Assembly (NCBI RefSeq): GCF_009725165.1
Contig: NZ_WNZW01000005.1
Location: forward strand, 62,001-126,000
DNA length: 64,000 nt
Direction: 5' to 3'
Source of the DNA: Paenibacillus woosongensis
GTDB lineage: Bacteria; Bacillota; Bacilli; Paenibacillales; Paenibacillaceae
The position numbers were made by a program, and so were the translations under genes. The notes beneath the pieces were generated by a model that saw only the letters and a list, made by a program, of their open reading frames with translations, made no database searches and was not told the origin of the DNA. Below, piece by piece: positions 49,028 through 57,136 of the stretch; the stretch's first letter is position 1; each line of letters opens with the position of its first letter.

Positions 49028-50944
49028 ATGAAGCAGCGTATAATTTCGGCTTTGCAGCCGGCTCTATTCTGGCTTAAGCGCAGATCGATGCAGAGCCGTC
49101 TGGTCACCGCATATATCGTCATTATTTTGATACCAAGCATCATTATCTCCAATTATTTCTTTAATGAAATCAGCAAAACGTATACCCGGGATGCGGTGAA
49201 GCAGAGTCAATTTATGCTGGAGCTGGAGAAATTTCATATCCAGAAGCAGATTGAGGTGATGGACTCCGCAGCGCAGATCACGAGATTGGATCAGGAATTG
49301 ATTGATTATTTAACCCTGAGCGAGGAGCCGGGAACGATCGAACTGTTGGAGCTTTCGCGGGGAACCTTTGCTGATTTCAGCCGGATTCAATTTAATAATC
49401 CTAGCATTCTACATTGGCGGCTGTTCGGCAACAACCCTCTGATTCAGGAAATATGGCCGATTGTGTTCCAGGAGAAACGGATTGAGAAGGAGGCCTGGTT
49501 TGCTGAGGCAAGCGCGTTGGGCGGGGCGGAAATGTGGGTATTCCAGGACGGCGACCGGGACATTATGAAGCGTTATACGTCCGAGCCGAACGTGGATCAG
49601 CCGAAGATCTCCCTGCTGCGGGAAATCAATGAAGGGGGCAGGCATGTCGGCATCATCAGCATTGAAATGCTCCTGAAGGAATTTTCTCCGAAGACGTTTG
49701 CAGGCATTGGCGACGTAGACTACCAGATGATGATCATGGACGATAGCGGAACGCTGTTCATGGATCAGCGGCGGAGCATATCCAGCGACAGTGAGGCGTT
49801 CGTGAAGGAAGTACACCGGCAGTTTGCCGGGCTGCAGCAAAGCGGCGAGGAGACCAGCAGGTTCAATGTGGATGACCGGTCGTATTTGATTGCGGCCTCT
49901 CCGGTAGAACGAATTGGGGCTCACTTGATCAACGTCATATCCATGGAAGAGCCGATCAATCACATTGCGCAATTGAAGAAGCAAATTATCGCCGCAAACA
50001 TTATTCTCATTCTCGTGCTCTCCATCATTACATATTTTTTGAATTCTATGATATTAAAAGGCTTAAGAAGACTGACGGATGCGATGAAAAAGGTGCGCAG
50101 GGGCGAACTCAATACGACAGCTCCACGCCTTGAAGAGAGCGGAGAGGTCGGGGAGCTGGCGCATCACTTCAATAAATTGCTGCAAACGATTAACGAGCTG
50201 ATCGCTCAGGGTGTGCGGAAGCAGGCGATCACGAAGGAGGCGGAGCTACGGACGCTGTACAGCCAGATCGATTCGCATTTTCTGTACAATACGCTGGAGA
50301 ACATCAAGATGCTGGCCGAGATCGAGAATCAGCGGACGATTTCCGATGTGCTGACTTCTCTGGGCGGGATGATGCGCTACAACTTCAAATGGACGGGGGA
50401 ATATGTCAAACTGAAGGACGAAATCCGTCATATTGAGAACTACATCGAAATTATGAATATCCGTTTTGACGAGCCTGTAGTACTGTCGTTGGACATACCG
50501 CCGTATTTTATGGAGCTTGAAGTGCTGAAGATGTCGCTGCAGCCGCTCGTAGAGAATAGCATTAAATACTCTTGGCCGGACGGGGGGAGCCAGAGGCGGG
50601 AAATTAAGATTACGGTGAGGGATTGGGAGGATAGCGGAGTTGTCATCACAGTGGCTGATAACGGAGTTGGCATGGATGAACTTCTTGTCAGCCAGATTAA
50701 CGCCAGCATTGTGGCCGTCGGATTACAGGAAAGGGAAAGGGTAGGCTTCGAGCGAAGCGAGGAGAAGACGGAAGGGATTGGTCTCAGAAACGTCCATGAA
50801 CGGATATTGCTCTATTACGGAAAACCCTACGGTCTGGAGGTCTTCAGCGTACAGGGACAATATGCCAAGGTCGTGATGAGAATCCCGAAGGTGCTGCTAA
50901 CAGGGAGGGGGATGGACATTGAGAAGGCTGTTGATCGTAGATGA
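49028..50944 (+). CDS. YesM-type sensor histidine kinase (second copy)
   Basis: A 638-residue membrane kinase. Order: membrane segment (about 26-45), outside sensor (about 46-315), second membrane segment (about 318-338), HAMP (340-395), and phospho-acceptor His417 in RTLYSQIDSHFLYNTLENIKM. HATPase marks are SLQPLVENSIKYSW, VADNGVGMD and EGIGLRNVHERI. The H-box reads SQIDSHFLYN where the family usually has QINPHFLYN. The ATG at 49028 is preferred over GTG 49019 because AGGA lies at 49014. It overlaps the response regulator gene by 26 bases and follows the LplB/YtcP/LipO operon it probably serves. Confidence 0.95.
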   Translation: MKQRIISALQPALFWLKRRSMQSRLVTAYIVIILIPSIIISNYFFNEISKTYTRDAVKQSQFMLELEKFHIQKQIEVMDSAAQITRLDQELIDYLTLSEEPGTIELLELSRGTFADFSRIQFNNPSILHWRLFGNNPLIQEIWPIVFQEKRIEKEAWFAEASALGGAEMWVFQDGDRDIMKRYTSEPNVDQPKISLLREINEGGRHVGIISIEMLLKEFSPKTFAGIGDVDYQMMIMDDSGTLFMDQRRSISSDSEAFVKEVHRQFAGLQQSGEETSRFNVDDRSYLIAASPVERIGAHLINVISMEEPINHIAQLKKQIIAANIILILVLSIITYFLNSMILKGLRRLTDAMKKVRRGELNTTAPRLEESGEVGELAHHFNKLLQTINELIAQGVRKQAITKEAELRTLYSQIDSHFLYNTLENIKMLAEIENQRTISDVLTSLGGMMRYNFKWTGEYVKLKDEIRHIENYIEIMNIRFDEPVVLSLDIPPYFMELEVLKMSLQPLVENSIKYSWPDGGSQRREIKITVRDWEDSGVVITVADNGVGMDELLVSQINASIVAVGLQERERVGFERSEEKTEGIGLRNVHERILLYYGKPYGLEVFSVQGQYAKVVMRIPKVLLTGRGMDIEKAVDRR

Positions 50945-52523
50945 CGAGAAAAATATCCGGTTAGGATTGAAAATGATGATTGAGCGCGAATTTCCGGGCT
51001 CATACGCTATCATGATGGCCACCCAGGGGGAAGAGGCCTTTGCGCTGTACCGCAGTGAAGGGGCGGATATTGTTATTACGGATATCCGTATGCCTGTTAT
51101 GGATGGAATCGCCTTGATTGAGAAGCTGAGCGAGACGGACACCGACTTGCTAGGGGAGAAGCGCCTTAAGCCCAACATTATCATTCTAAGCGGCTACGAG
51201 GATTTCGAATATGCACGGGCCGCCATCAAATATCAGGCGCAGGAATATTTGCTGAAGCCGATCCGGCGGGATGAGCTGTTTGTCGCGCTGCGCAAATGCG
51301 AGGAGGACATTGAACGGCGTTCCCGGCTAGCAGAGACGGTCGCTGGGGCGGAGTCTTACCGCCGGAAGCTGCAATCCAGCCGTTTGCAGGAGCTGCTGCT
51401 GCAGACCGGGCTTGCCGATCAGGAGCGGCAGGAACTGGAGCGGGAAATTGATTTTGCGAATTATACGGTTCCCTTTAATGTTGCTGTTGCAGCCTATAAA
51501 TACGAGGATGGGCGCGAAATGAAGCGCGGCGAATTGATGGCGCTGGCCGAGGAACTGCTGCAGTTCGTGGCGGGCCTCACACTGAATGCGGCTTTCCACG
51601 ACCGGGAGGGCCGGATCGTGCTGATCGGCAGCTCCGGCGAGAAAATCGCCGAGCTGGCGCAAATCGCGGAAGGCAAGGGACTCAGCGGCCTGCTATTCGG
51701 GTTAAGCGAGGTAGGAGAGCACTTGGAGGATATCCCGAAATGCTATGGCCAAGCGCTGGAGGCATTGCAGTATTCCTTTATTTATCCTCATGTCCAGTTG
51801 ATCAGGCATCAGGATATTCAGGGGCCGCGGCTGAATTATGCCGTACCGGAGGAGGAAATCCGCAAGCTGGGCAACATTCTGGGGACGAATCGTGAGAAGG
51901 AGATCAGTCCTTTGCTGCATGCCATTTTCCACAGCGAACAGCTGGCCGAGCTGGATATTCATTATATCGAGCGCATTAGTCAGAGGATTAATGAGCAGGT
52001 TCTGGACGAAGTGTTCCGTGTATATGGGGAAGCATCCGTGGAGGTGCTTAAGCTGTACCGAAAGGTCGGTACGATGAGCCGATTCCGCCATTTTCATGAT
52101 TATTTCAAATCTTTGGAGCAGCTGTTGTTCAGCCTGCACGAGTATATCAAGGGCATTCGCTCGGCTCACTCCGAGCATGGCGATATGAAGGAAGCGGTGG
52201 CTTATATCGAAGACAACTATCATCGCTCCCTGAATATGGCCATCGTCAGCAATCACGTGTCCTTGAACTATTCTTATTTCAGTGAGGCTTTCAAAGCGTT
52301 TACCGGAGAAAGCTTCGTCGTGTACTTGAAAAAAGTAAGAATTCGCAAGGCCAAGCAATTGCTGCACGACCATACGCTTAAGCTTGCAGATATCAGTACG
52401 GCTGTAGGTTTCGAGACCGCGAAGCAATTCTCTCGCGTGTTCAAGGAGCTGGAGGGAATATCGCCGTTCGAATACCGGGCAAAGCTGCTGTCATGTCAGG
52501 ATCAGCCGCATTGCCAAGCGTGA
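50919..52523 (+). CDS. YesN-type response regulator (receiver-AraC, long form)
   Basis: A 534-residue response regulator of the usual YesN length. The receiver has LIVDDEKNIRLG, phospho-acceptor Asp55 in IVITDIRMPVM, and Lys113 in YLLKPIRRDE. A middle region of about 280 residues precedes two C-terminal AraC helix-turn-helix motifs (NMAIVSNHVSLNYSYFSEAF and KLADISTAVGFETAKQFSRV), ending in GISPFEYR. The start is TTG behind GGGAGGGGG. It most likely activates the ABC operon upstream and perhaps the GH30 gene. Confidence 0.95.
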   Translation: MRRLLIVDDEKNIRLGLKMMIEREFPGSYAIMMATQGEEAFALYRSEGADIVITDIRMPVMDGIALIEKLSETDTDLLGEKRLKPNIIILSGYEDFEYARAAIKYQAQEYLLKPIRRDELFVALRKCEEDIERRSRLAETVAGAESYRRKLQSSRLQELLLQTGLADQERQELEREIDFANYTVPFNVAVAAYKYEDGREMKRGELMALAEELLQFVAGLTLNAAFHDREGRIVLIGSSGEKIAELAQIAEGKGLSGLLFGLSEVGEHLEDIPKCYGQALEALQYSFIYPHVQLIRHQDIQGPRLNYAVPEEEIRKLGNILGTNREKEISPLLHAIFHSEQLAELDIHYIERISQRINEQVLDEVFRVYGEASVEVLKLYRKVGTMSRFRHFHDYFKSLEQLLFSLHEYIKGIRSAHSEHGDMKEAVAYIEDNYHRSLNMAIVSNHVSLNYSYFSEAFKAFTGESFVVYLKKVRIRKAKQLLHDHTLKLADISTAVGFETAKQFSRVFKELEGISPFEYRAKLLSCQDQPHCQA

Positions 52524-52581
52524 GCAGGGCGGGTTCGGCAATATAGCGTGCTGTGTGATCGGCGCCCGGTTGCTCCGTTTC

Positions 52582-53421
52582 TTACTTTGAGTTTATCTTG
52601 GCGGCAGCCTTCGCTATAATGTCAGAAATTTGAGTCTCCAGCTTGTGGATGCTTTGTTTATGGGCCAGCACCTGATTCGACAGGTTGATTAAACGGGTCA
52701 GTGTATCTGAGGCTCTCCCGGCATCTTTATTTTTCAGGGCCGTTTTGAAATTTTTCCATTCGGCAGCTATGCTCTTATTTTTGCTGCTGACGGAGCTTCG
52801 CTCCGCTTTTATCTTGATTTTGACGGTGTCGATTTGAGAGAGCACGGAGCGTATTTCCTTCGTCTTTCTCGTCTTCTCGCTCTTAGCGGCCTTTAGCTCT
52901 GCTTCCCGATTTCGAATATGGAGCCGGGCAAGCTCAATCGCTGGCCTCATTGCGTCGGCCTTCTGCTTCAGCGACTTGTGCAGGCTCTTATCCTTCAGAG
53001 ACTTGACCGCTGCGGCCTGCTTGTTCAGGGAGCTGTGCAAATCCAGCAGCGGCTGCAGCTTGCTCCGCGCCGACTTGGCTTGATTGTCCAGCTTGAGGAT
53101 TTTGTCCGCATCGATATTAGCGATTTGCTTACGGGTCTGGATAAGCCGGGCCTCATTGCTGAGCCGAAGGCTGTTGGTCTTGGTATCCTGGGCTGTTAGC
53201 TGCTTATCGAGAGCCGCTAAGTCGTTGTATAGCTTCTTCAGGCGCGTTTCTGTGCTGCCGCCCGCAGCCTCCGCCGTTTTATTCAGGGAAGTTCTCACGG
53301 AATCGGTAAATTCCATGGAAGCTGCCTTGGCAGTCGGCGAGGGGGCGATAAAGACCTGTATAAGAGTTGCAGTGAACAGCAAAGCCAACCATCGCCGTGT
53401 TCCGGCACTACGAATTACCAA
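52582..53421 (-). CDS. Secreted coiled-coil protein
   Basis: A 279-residue unrecognised protein. The signal peptide (RRWLALLFTATLIQVFIAPSPTAKA-AS) is followed by almost continuous Lys/Ala/Ser-rich helix with heptad spacing, for example KTRKTKEIRSVLSQIDTVKIKIKAERSS and DTLTRLINLSNQVLAHKQSIHKLETQI. It is strongly basic. The start is TTG with AAGGAG nine bases upstream. A wall-associated or spore-associated structural role is conceivable, but nothing in it is diagnostic. Gene stands alone on the minus strand. Confidence 0.75.
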   Translation of the reverse strand: MVIRSAGTRRWLALLFTATLIQVFIAPSPTAKAASMEFTDSVRTSLNKTAEAAGGSTETRLKKLYNDLAALDKQLTAQDTKTNSLRLSNEARLIQTRKQIANIDADKILKLDNQAKSARSKLQPLLDLHSSLNKQAAAVKSLKDKSLHKSLKQKADAMRPAIELARLHIRNREAELKAAKSEKTRKTKEIRSVLSQIDTVKIKIKAERSSVSSKNKSIAAEWKNFKTALKNKDAGRASDTLTRLINLSNQVLAHKQSIHKLETQISDIIAKAAAKINSK

Positions 53422-53460
53422 ATTTCTTCATCTCCTTACCCATTAAGTCATGCCAACGAC

Positions 53461-53510
53461 AAAAAAGCACCTGCAAGAATAGGCGCTGGCGCCTGCTCTT
53501 ACGGGTGCTT
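53461..53510 (-). terminator. Terminator-like hairpin between the 50-aa gene and the coiled-coil gene
   Basis: On the minus strand AAGCACCCGTAAGAGCAGGCGC pairs, with small bulges, to GCGCC...TTCTTGCAGGTGCTT and ends in TTTTTTGTC. It terminates the small upstream gene or attenuates the coiled-coil gene 40 bases downstream. Confidence 0.75.
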
Positions 53511-53614
53511 CCGTCGTAAGCTGTTTCTTATGGATTATTTCTGTCCAATATACACGATACAGGATGTAAATGTCAATAAGTTCCTTTTTTTTCGTGTGTC
53601 TTGGATCTCTATAT

Positions 53615-53767
53615 TTAATGATTCATTTCCGCCACGGTATGCCGCATGTACTCCAGCTTGCGTAAAATCTCCTTTTGCCATTTCACGTCGCCCAGACGTG
53701 TGGCCAGATTCAGCAAATCCAGGTAGTCGTCGACTTGGAGGGAAGCTTTGCGCACTGATAGATTCAT
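53615..53767 (-). CDS. Small soluble protein (50 aa), next to a Fur box
   Basis: Unrecognised helical protein beginning MNLSVRKASLQVDDYLDLLN and ending EYMRHTVAEMNH. The ATG at 53767 has AAGGAGAG ten bases upstream; eleven further in-frame codons upstream lack a ribosome site. A perfect Fur box lies 65 bases upstream, close to a possible -35 (TTGTTA on the minus strand). It may therefore be iron-regulated. No cysteines are present. Conserved-looking but without an assigned function. Confidence 0.65.
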   Translation of the reverse strand: MNLSVRKASLQVDDYLDLLNLATRLGDVKWQKEILRKLEYMRHTVAEMNH

Positions 53768-53831
53768 ATCCGTTACTCTCCTTATGTTAACGTAAATCAT
53801 ATATCATCTTAAGATGCCGACATAACAATAA

Positions 53832-53846
53832 TGATAATCATTATCA
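53832..53846. promoter_or_regulatory. Perfect Fur box
   Basis: TGATAATCATTATCA matches the Bacillus 7-1-7 Fur consensus TGATAATNATTATCA at every position; PerR and Zur boxes differ from it. With flanks, 18 of 19 bases of the longer consensus match. It sits between the divergent 50-aa gene and the FNT channel gene. Confidence 0.85.
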
Positions 53847-53998
53847 TACACTCTATTCTCATTATGCACAATTACCCGCCAAAAGTAAATAAGAGAGCAA
53901 GGATATCGTACAAAAAATCGGCAGCGCATCCCAGTCATTTCCTTGACAAGGGCCGGGATATATGGACAATGAGTAAATATCATGATTCGGGAGGCGCT

Positions 53999-54796
53999 AT
54001 GGAAACAGAATCGCTATATAAAGTGGAGGAGCTGGCGCTCAAGAAGCATAAGATTTACAAGCAGAACCCGCTCCATTACATCGCCAGATCCATGCTCGCC
54101 AGCATGTTCATCGGGTTCGGGGTCATTGTTGCTTTTAAGACGGGCAACTTCTTCTATATGGAGCAGTCGCCGCTAACCTATCCGATGGCTGCAATTACAT
54201 TTGGCGCAGCTATTATTCTGATCGCTTATGGCGGAGGGGACCTCTTCACGGGGAATACGTTCTATTATTCATTCGCTGCGTTGAGGAGGCGGCTGAAGTG
54301 GGTGGAGGCGGCCAAGCTGTGGGTGCTTAGCTACGCAGGCAATATTATGGGAGCTGCGGCCTTTGCGCTTCTGATTTTCTTGACCGGATTATTCACGGAT
54401 TCATCGGTAAACAGCTTTTTGCTCAATGTGGTCGAGCACAAAATGACGACGTCGACGTCCGAGCTGTTCTTCCGGGCTATTCTATGTAACTGGCTCGTTT
54501 GCCTTGCCTTTTTCATTCCGATGTCGTTAAAGGGCGACGGAGCCAAAATGTTCGCGATGATGCTGTTCGTGTTCTGCTTCTTCATCTCCGGGTATGAGCA
54601 CAGCATTGCCAACATGTGCACCTTCGCGATTGCACTTGTCTTGGATCAGTCGGTTACAATATCGTTTGCCGGCGTGCTGCACAACCTGATTCCGGTCACG
54701 ATCGGCAATCTGATCGGCGGCGTCATCTTCATGGGGTTCATGTATTACTACGTGAACAAGCCGTATCTGGACGCCGAGGACAAAGAGAAGCTATAG
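53999..54796 (+). CDS. Formate/nitrite/hydrosulfide channel family protein (FNT)
   Basis: A 265-residue membrane protein of the FocA/NirC/HSC family with six membrane segments. Marks are SMLASMFIGFGVIVAFKTG, GGGDLFTGNTFYYSFAAL, ILCNWLVCLAFFIPMSLKGDGAKMF, and GYEHSIANMCTFAIAL with the conserved pore His. The substrate may be formate, nitrite or hydrosulfide. The start is placed at 53999 with GGGAGGCGC upstream; an ATG at 53969 is the alternative. The promoter may be TTGACA-N16-GACAAT (53943-53970). A Fur box lies 153 bases upstream, and the gene converges on a sulfur-metabolism operon. Confidence 0.88.
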   Translation: METESLYKVEELALKKHKIYKQNPLHYIARSMLASMFIGFGVIVAFKTGNFFYMEQSPLTYPMAAITFGAAIILIAYGGGDLFTGNTFYYSFAALRRRLKWVEAAKLWVLSYAGNIMGAAAFALLIFLTGLFTDSSVNSFLLNVVEHKMTTSTSELFFRAILCNWLVCLAFFIPMSLKGDGAKMFAMMLFVFCFFISGYEHSIANMCTFAIALVLDQSVTISFAGVLHNLIPVTIGNLIGGVIFMGFMYYYVNKPYLDAEDKEKL

Positions 54797-54848
54797 ATGA
54801 AAGGCATAAGAGACGGCAAGCAGAAGTAACGCTTCGCTTGATAAAGGA

Positions 54849-54902
54849 CAACAAACCCGGCCTTGCCTCCGCAGATGGAGGGAAAGGCCGGGTTTGTTTT
54901 GT
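54849..54902. terminator. Strong bidirectional terminator
   Basis: ACAAACCCGGCCTT pairs perfectly with AAGGCCGGGTTTGT, with CCTCC/GGAGG inside, followed by TTTGTT on the plus strand. It lies between the converging FNT and CoA-disulfide reductase genes. Confidence 0.9.
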
Positions 54903-54933
54903 TGAGGACAGCTTAGAGCTGCGGGGACAGTCG

Positions 54934-56589
54934 TTATTGCCCCGGCTTGTATGCGTATGTCTGGTAGGTCACATACCCGCCCGTCAGATTCCGGGTCCGG
55001 AAGCCGCGCTGGTTCAGGATACGGGAAGCAGTATAGCCGCGAAGGCCGACCTGGCAATACACCCAGATTTCCTTGCTCGCCTCGAGCTCGCCCAGGCGTT
55101 CGCGCAGCTCATCAACTGGAATGTTGACCGAGCCCGGAATATGCCCGCGAGCATGCTCGGCTTCCGTACGTACGTCGACGAGCAGGGTGCTGCTCTCATC
55201 CCGGTCTTCCAGCTCTCTTGGCAGGAATACGCGCGTCTTGCCAGTCAGCACGTTCTCGGCCGCGTAGCCGGCCATGTTGACCGGGTCCTTCGCAGACGAA
55301 TACGGAGGCGCATAGGTCAGCTCAAGCTCGGTCAAATCTGATACGCTTCCTTTGAAGCGAATAGCTGAGGCAAGAACGTCCAACCGTTTGTCTACGCCGC
55401 TTCTGCCGACAGCCTGTGCGCCGAGCACGCGGCCTTCGGGGCTGAACAGCAGCTTGACCGTCAGCGGCGAAGCGCCCGGATAATAGGTGGCATGCGAGCT
55501 TGGATGCACAAAGATCGCATGATAAGGCGTGCCGAGCCGCTGCAGCGTCTTCTCGTTATTGCCGGTGGAAGCACCGGTCAGGCCGAACACTTTAATAATG
55601 GAAGTGCCCTGCGCTCCTTTATATGCCGTTCCCAGCCCGCAGATGTTGTCCGCGGCAATTCGGCCCTGCTTGTTAGCGGGACCGGCCAGTGGCACCGCCG
55701 TTTTTGAGCCGCTGACAAAGTCCGTAATTTCGACGGCGTCGCCGACTGCATAGACGTCCTGCAGATTTGTCTGCATATGCTCGTTGACAAGGATATGACC
55801 TTTCGGACCGAATGCAATGCCGCTGGATTGCAGGAAACGGGTGTCCGGTGTTACGCCGATCGCTAAAATGACGAGGCCTGCCTGCAGCTCCGTGCCGCTG
55901 GACAGCTTCACTACGACCTCGCCGTCCGCGTCCGCGAAGGCCGTTACGCTGTTGCCAAGATGCAGCTTGACGCCCTGCTGCTCCATTTCCTTCGCCAGCA
56001 TATTTGACATCTCGCCGTCAAATGGCGCCAAAATTTGCGGGCCTGCTTCGACCAGGGCGACGTCCAGACCTATCTCCCGCAAATTCTCCGCCATCTCGAC
56101 GCCGATGAACCCGCCGCCGATAACGACAGCGGAGCGCTTGCTGGCCGCTGTCACCTGCTCTTTGATGCGGTCGGTATCCGGAATGTTGCGCAGGGTGTAA
56201 ATTTGCGGATGATCGATCCCTGGCAGCGCTGGCCGGATCGGCTTTGCTCCCGGCGACAAAATGACCGCATCGTAAGCTTCCACGTATTCCCCGTGTTCTT
56301 CGCTCCGCACTTTGACCGTCTTGGCGGCCGGATCAAGAGAGAGCACCTCGCTGCCTGTACGGACATCAATATTGAAACGGCGGCGCATTGCCTCCGGTGT
56401 CTGCACGATCAGCTTTGAGCGCTCTTTGATCGTATCGCCGATGTAATACGGCAGTCCGCAATTGGCAAAGGATATATACGGATCGCGTTCGAACAGCACA
56501 ATATGCGCTTCCTCGTCCAGCCGGCGAAGCCGGGCAGCTGCCGAGGCGCCGCCTGCTACGCCGCCGACGATCAAAATTTTTCTTTTCAT
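54934..56589 (-). CDS. CoA-disulfide reductase with C-terminal rhodanese domain (CoADR-RHD)
   Basis: A 551-residue flavoenzyme that reduces CoA disulfide, or CoA persulfide and polysulfide, with NAD(P)H. The FAD-binding start is ILIVGGVAGGASAAARLRRL; the single active-site Cys is Cys44 in SFANCGLPYYIGD; the NAD-binding segment is AVVIGGGFIGVEMAENL; and a second FAD motif is VYAVGDAVEITD. The dimer domain holds HATYYPGA and YAPPYSSAKDP with the expected Tyr pair. Residues about 465-551 are a rhodanese domain with active Cys in VYCQVGLRGY. It overlaps the ArsR gene by four bases, so the pair is an operon for sulfur or thiol balance. Confidence 0.95.
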   Translation of the reverse strand: MKRKILIVGGVAGGASAAARLRRLDEEAHIVLFERDPYISFANCGLPYYIGDTIKERSKLIVQTPEAMRRRFNIDVRTGSEVLSLDPAAKTVKVRSEEHGEYVEAYDAVILSPGAKPIRPALPGIDHPQIYTLRNIPDTDRIKEQVTAASKRSAVVIGGGFIGVEMAENLREIGLDVALVEAGPQILAPFDGEMSNMLAKEMEQQGVKLHLGNSVTAFADADGEVVVKLSSGTELQAGLVILAIGVTPDTRFLQSSGIAFGPKGHILVNEHMQTNLQDVYAVGDAVEITDFVSGSKTAVPLAGPANKQGRIAADNICGLGTAYKGAQGTSIIKVFGLTGASTGNNEKTLQRLGTPYHAIFVHPSSHATYYPGASPLTVKLLFSPEGRVLGAQAVGRSGVDKRLDVLASAIRFKGSVSDLTELELTYAPPYSSAKDPVNMAGYAAENVLTGKTRVFLPRELEDRDESSTLLVDVRTEAEHARGHIPGSVNIPVDELRERLGELEASKEIWVYCQVGLRGYTASRILNQRGFRTRNLTGGYVTYQTYAYKPGQ

Positions 56590-56876
56590 GATGATTCCTC
56601 CCCAAATAAAGTAAGGATAAGCTGTCTGACCCGTTCATTCTCGATGGTATAATGAATTTCATGCCTGTGGCGTTCAGCCTTCACGATGCCGTTCGTCCTT
56701 AGCTTCTGCAGATGCTGAGAGACTGTGGATTGCGGAATTTCCAGGCAATCCTGCATATATGACACATTGCACGGACCGTGCTTCAGCAGCCCGCGGGCGA
56801 TGCAGAGGCGAACCGGATGGGCCAGCGCCTTAAGCATTTCGGCAGCTTCTTCGTAAGCTTGGAAATTGTTGTCCAT
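56586..56876 (-). CDS. ArsR-family repressor
   Basis: A 96-residue winged-helix repressor: MLKALAHPVRLCIARGLL, then the recognition helix IPQSTVSQHLQKLRTNGIV and the wing RHEIHYTIENE. Cysteines 25, 36 and 44 could form a thiol or persulfide sensor, though their positions differ from the Cys pair I recall for BigR/SqrR. The start at 56876 has GGAGG; an in-frame start seven codons upstream was rejected. It is cotranscribed with the CoA-disulfide reductase and probably represses the operon through the repeats just upstream. Confidence 0.9.
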   Translation of the reverse strand: MDNNFQAYEEAAEMLKALAHPVRLCIARGLLKHGPCNVSYMQDCLEIPQSTVSQHLQKLRTNGIVKAERHRHEIHYTIENERVRQLILTLFGEESS

Positions 56877-56895
56877 AAGCAACCTCCAGATCGAC

Positions 56896-56935
56896 AATAT
56901 CTTAATATCACAATATTACGATATTACAATATTAA
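56896..56935. promoter_or_regulatory. ATATT-repeat operator upstream of the ArsR gene
   Basis: Several overlapping units of the form AATATT-ACG-ATATT and ATATC-ACA-ATATT run through this segment, giving nested inverted repeats typical of ArsR-family operators. A further GATATTGT occurs at about 56948. The segment lies 20 bases upstream of the ArsR start. Confidence 0.6.
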
Positions 56936-57136
56936 TTGCAAGTCTGTGATATTGTCCACAGGACTAGAGAAAAGGATAGGTAAAAATAGCACCAGGTTCC
57001 ATATATCATATGTTAATATTAGTCAATATAGGGAGAAATTCTACATAGTTGCAATCGCCATAGCTCTATTTTCCCCATTATATTTCCTCTCCTTGTAGTG
57101 ATTAGACATTCTATGCAGCATAAAGGAGGAGCCCGG

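Noticed and set aside
53461-53510. Riboswitch in the leader of the coiled-coil gene
   Set aside because: Only a terminator-like hairpin is visible; no aptamer core of a known class could be recognised upstream of it.
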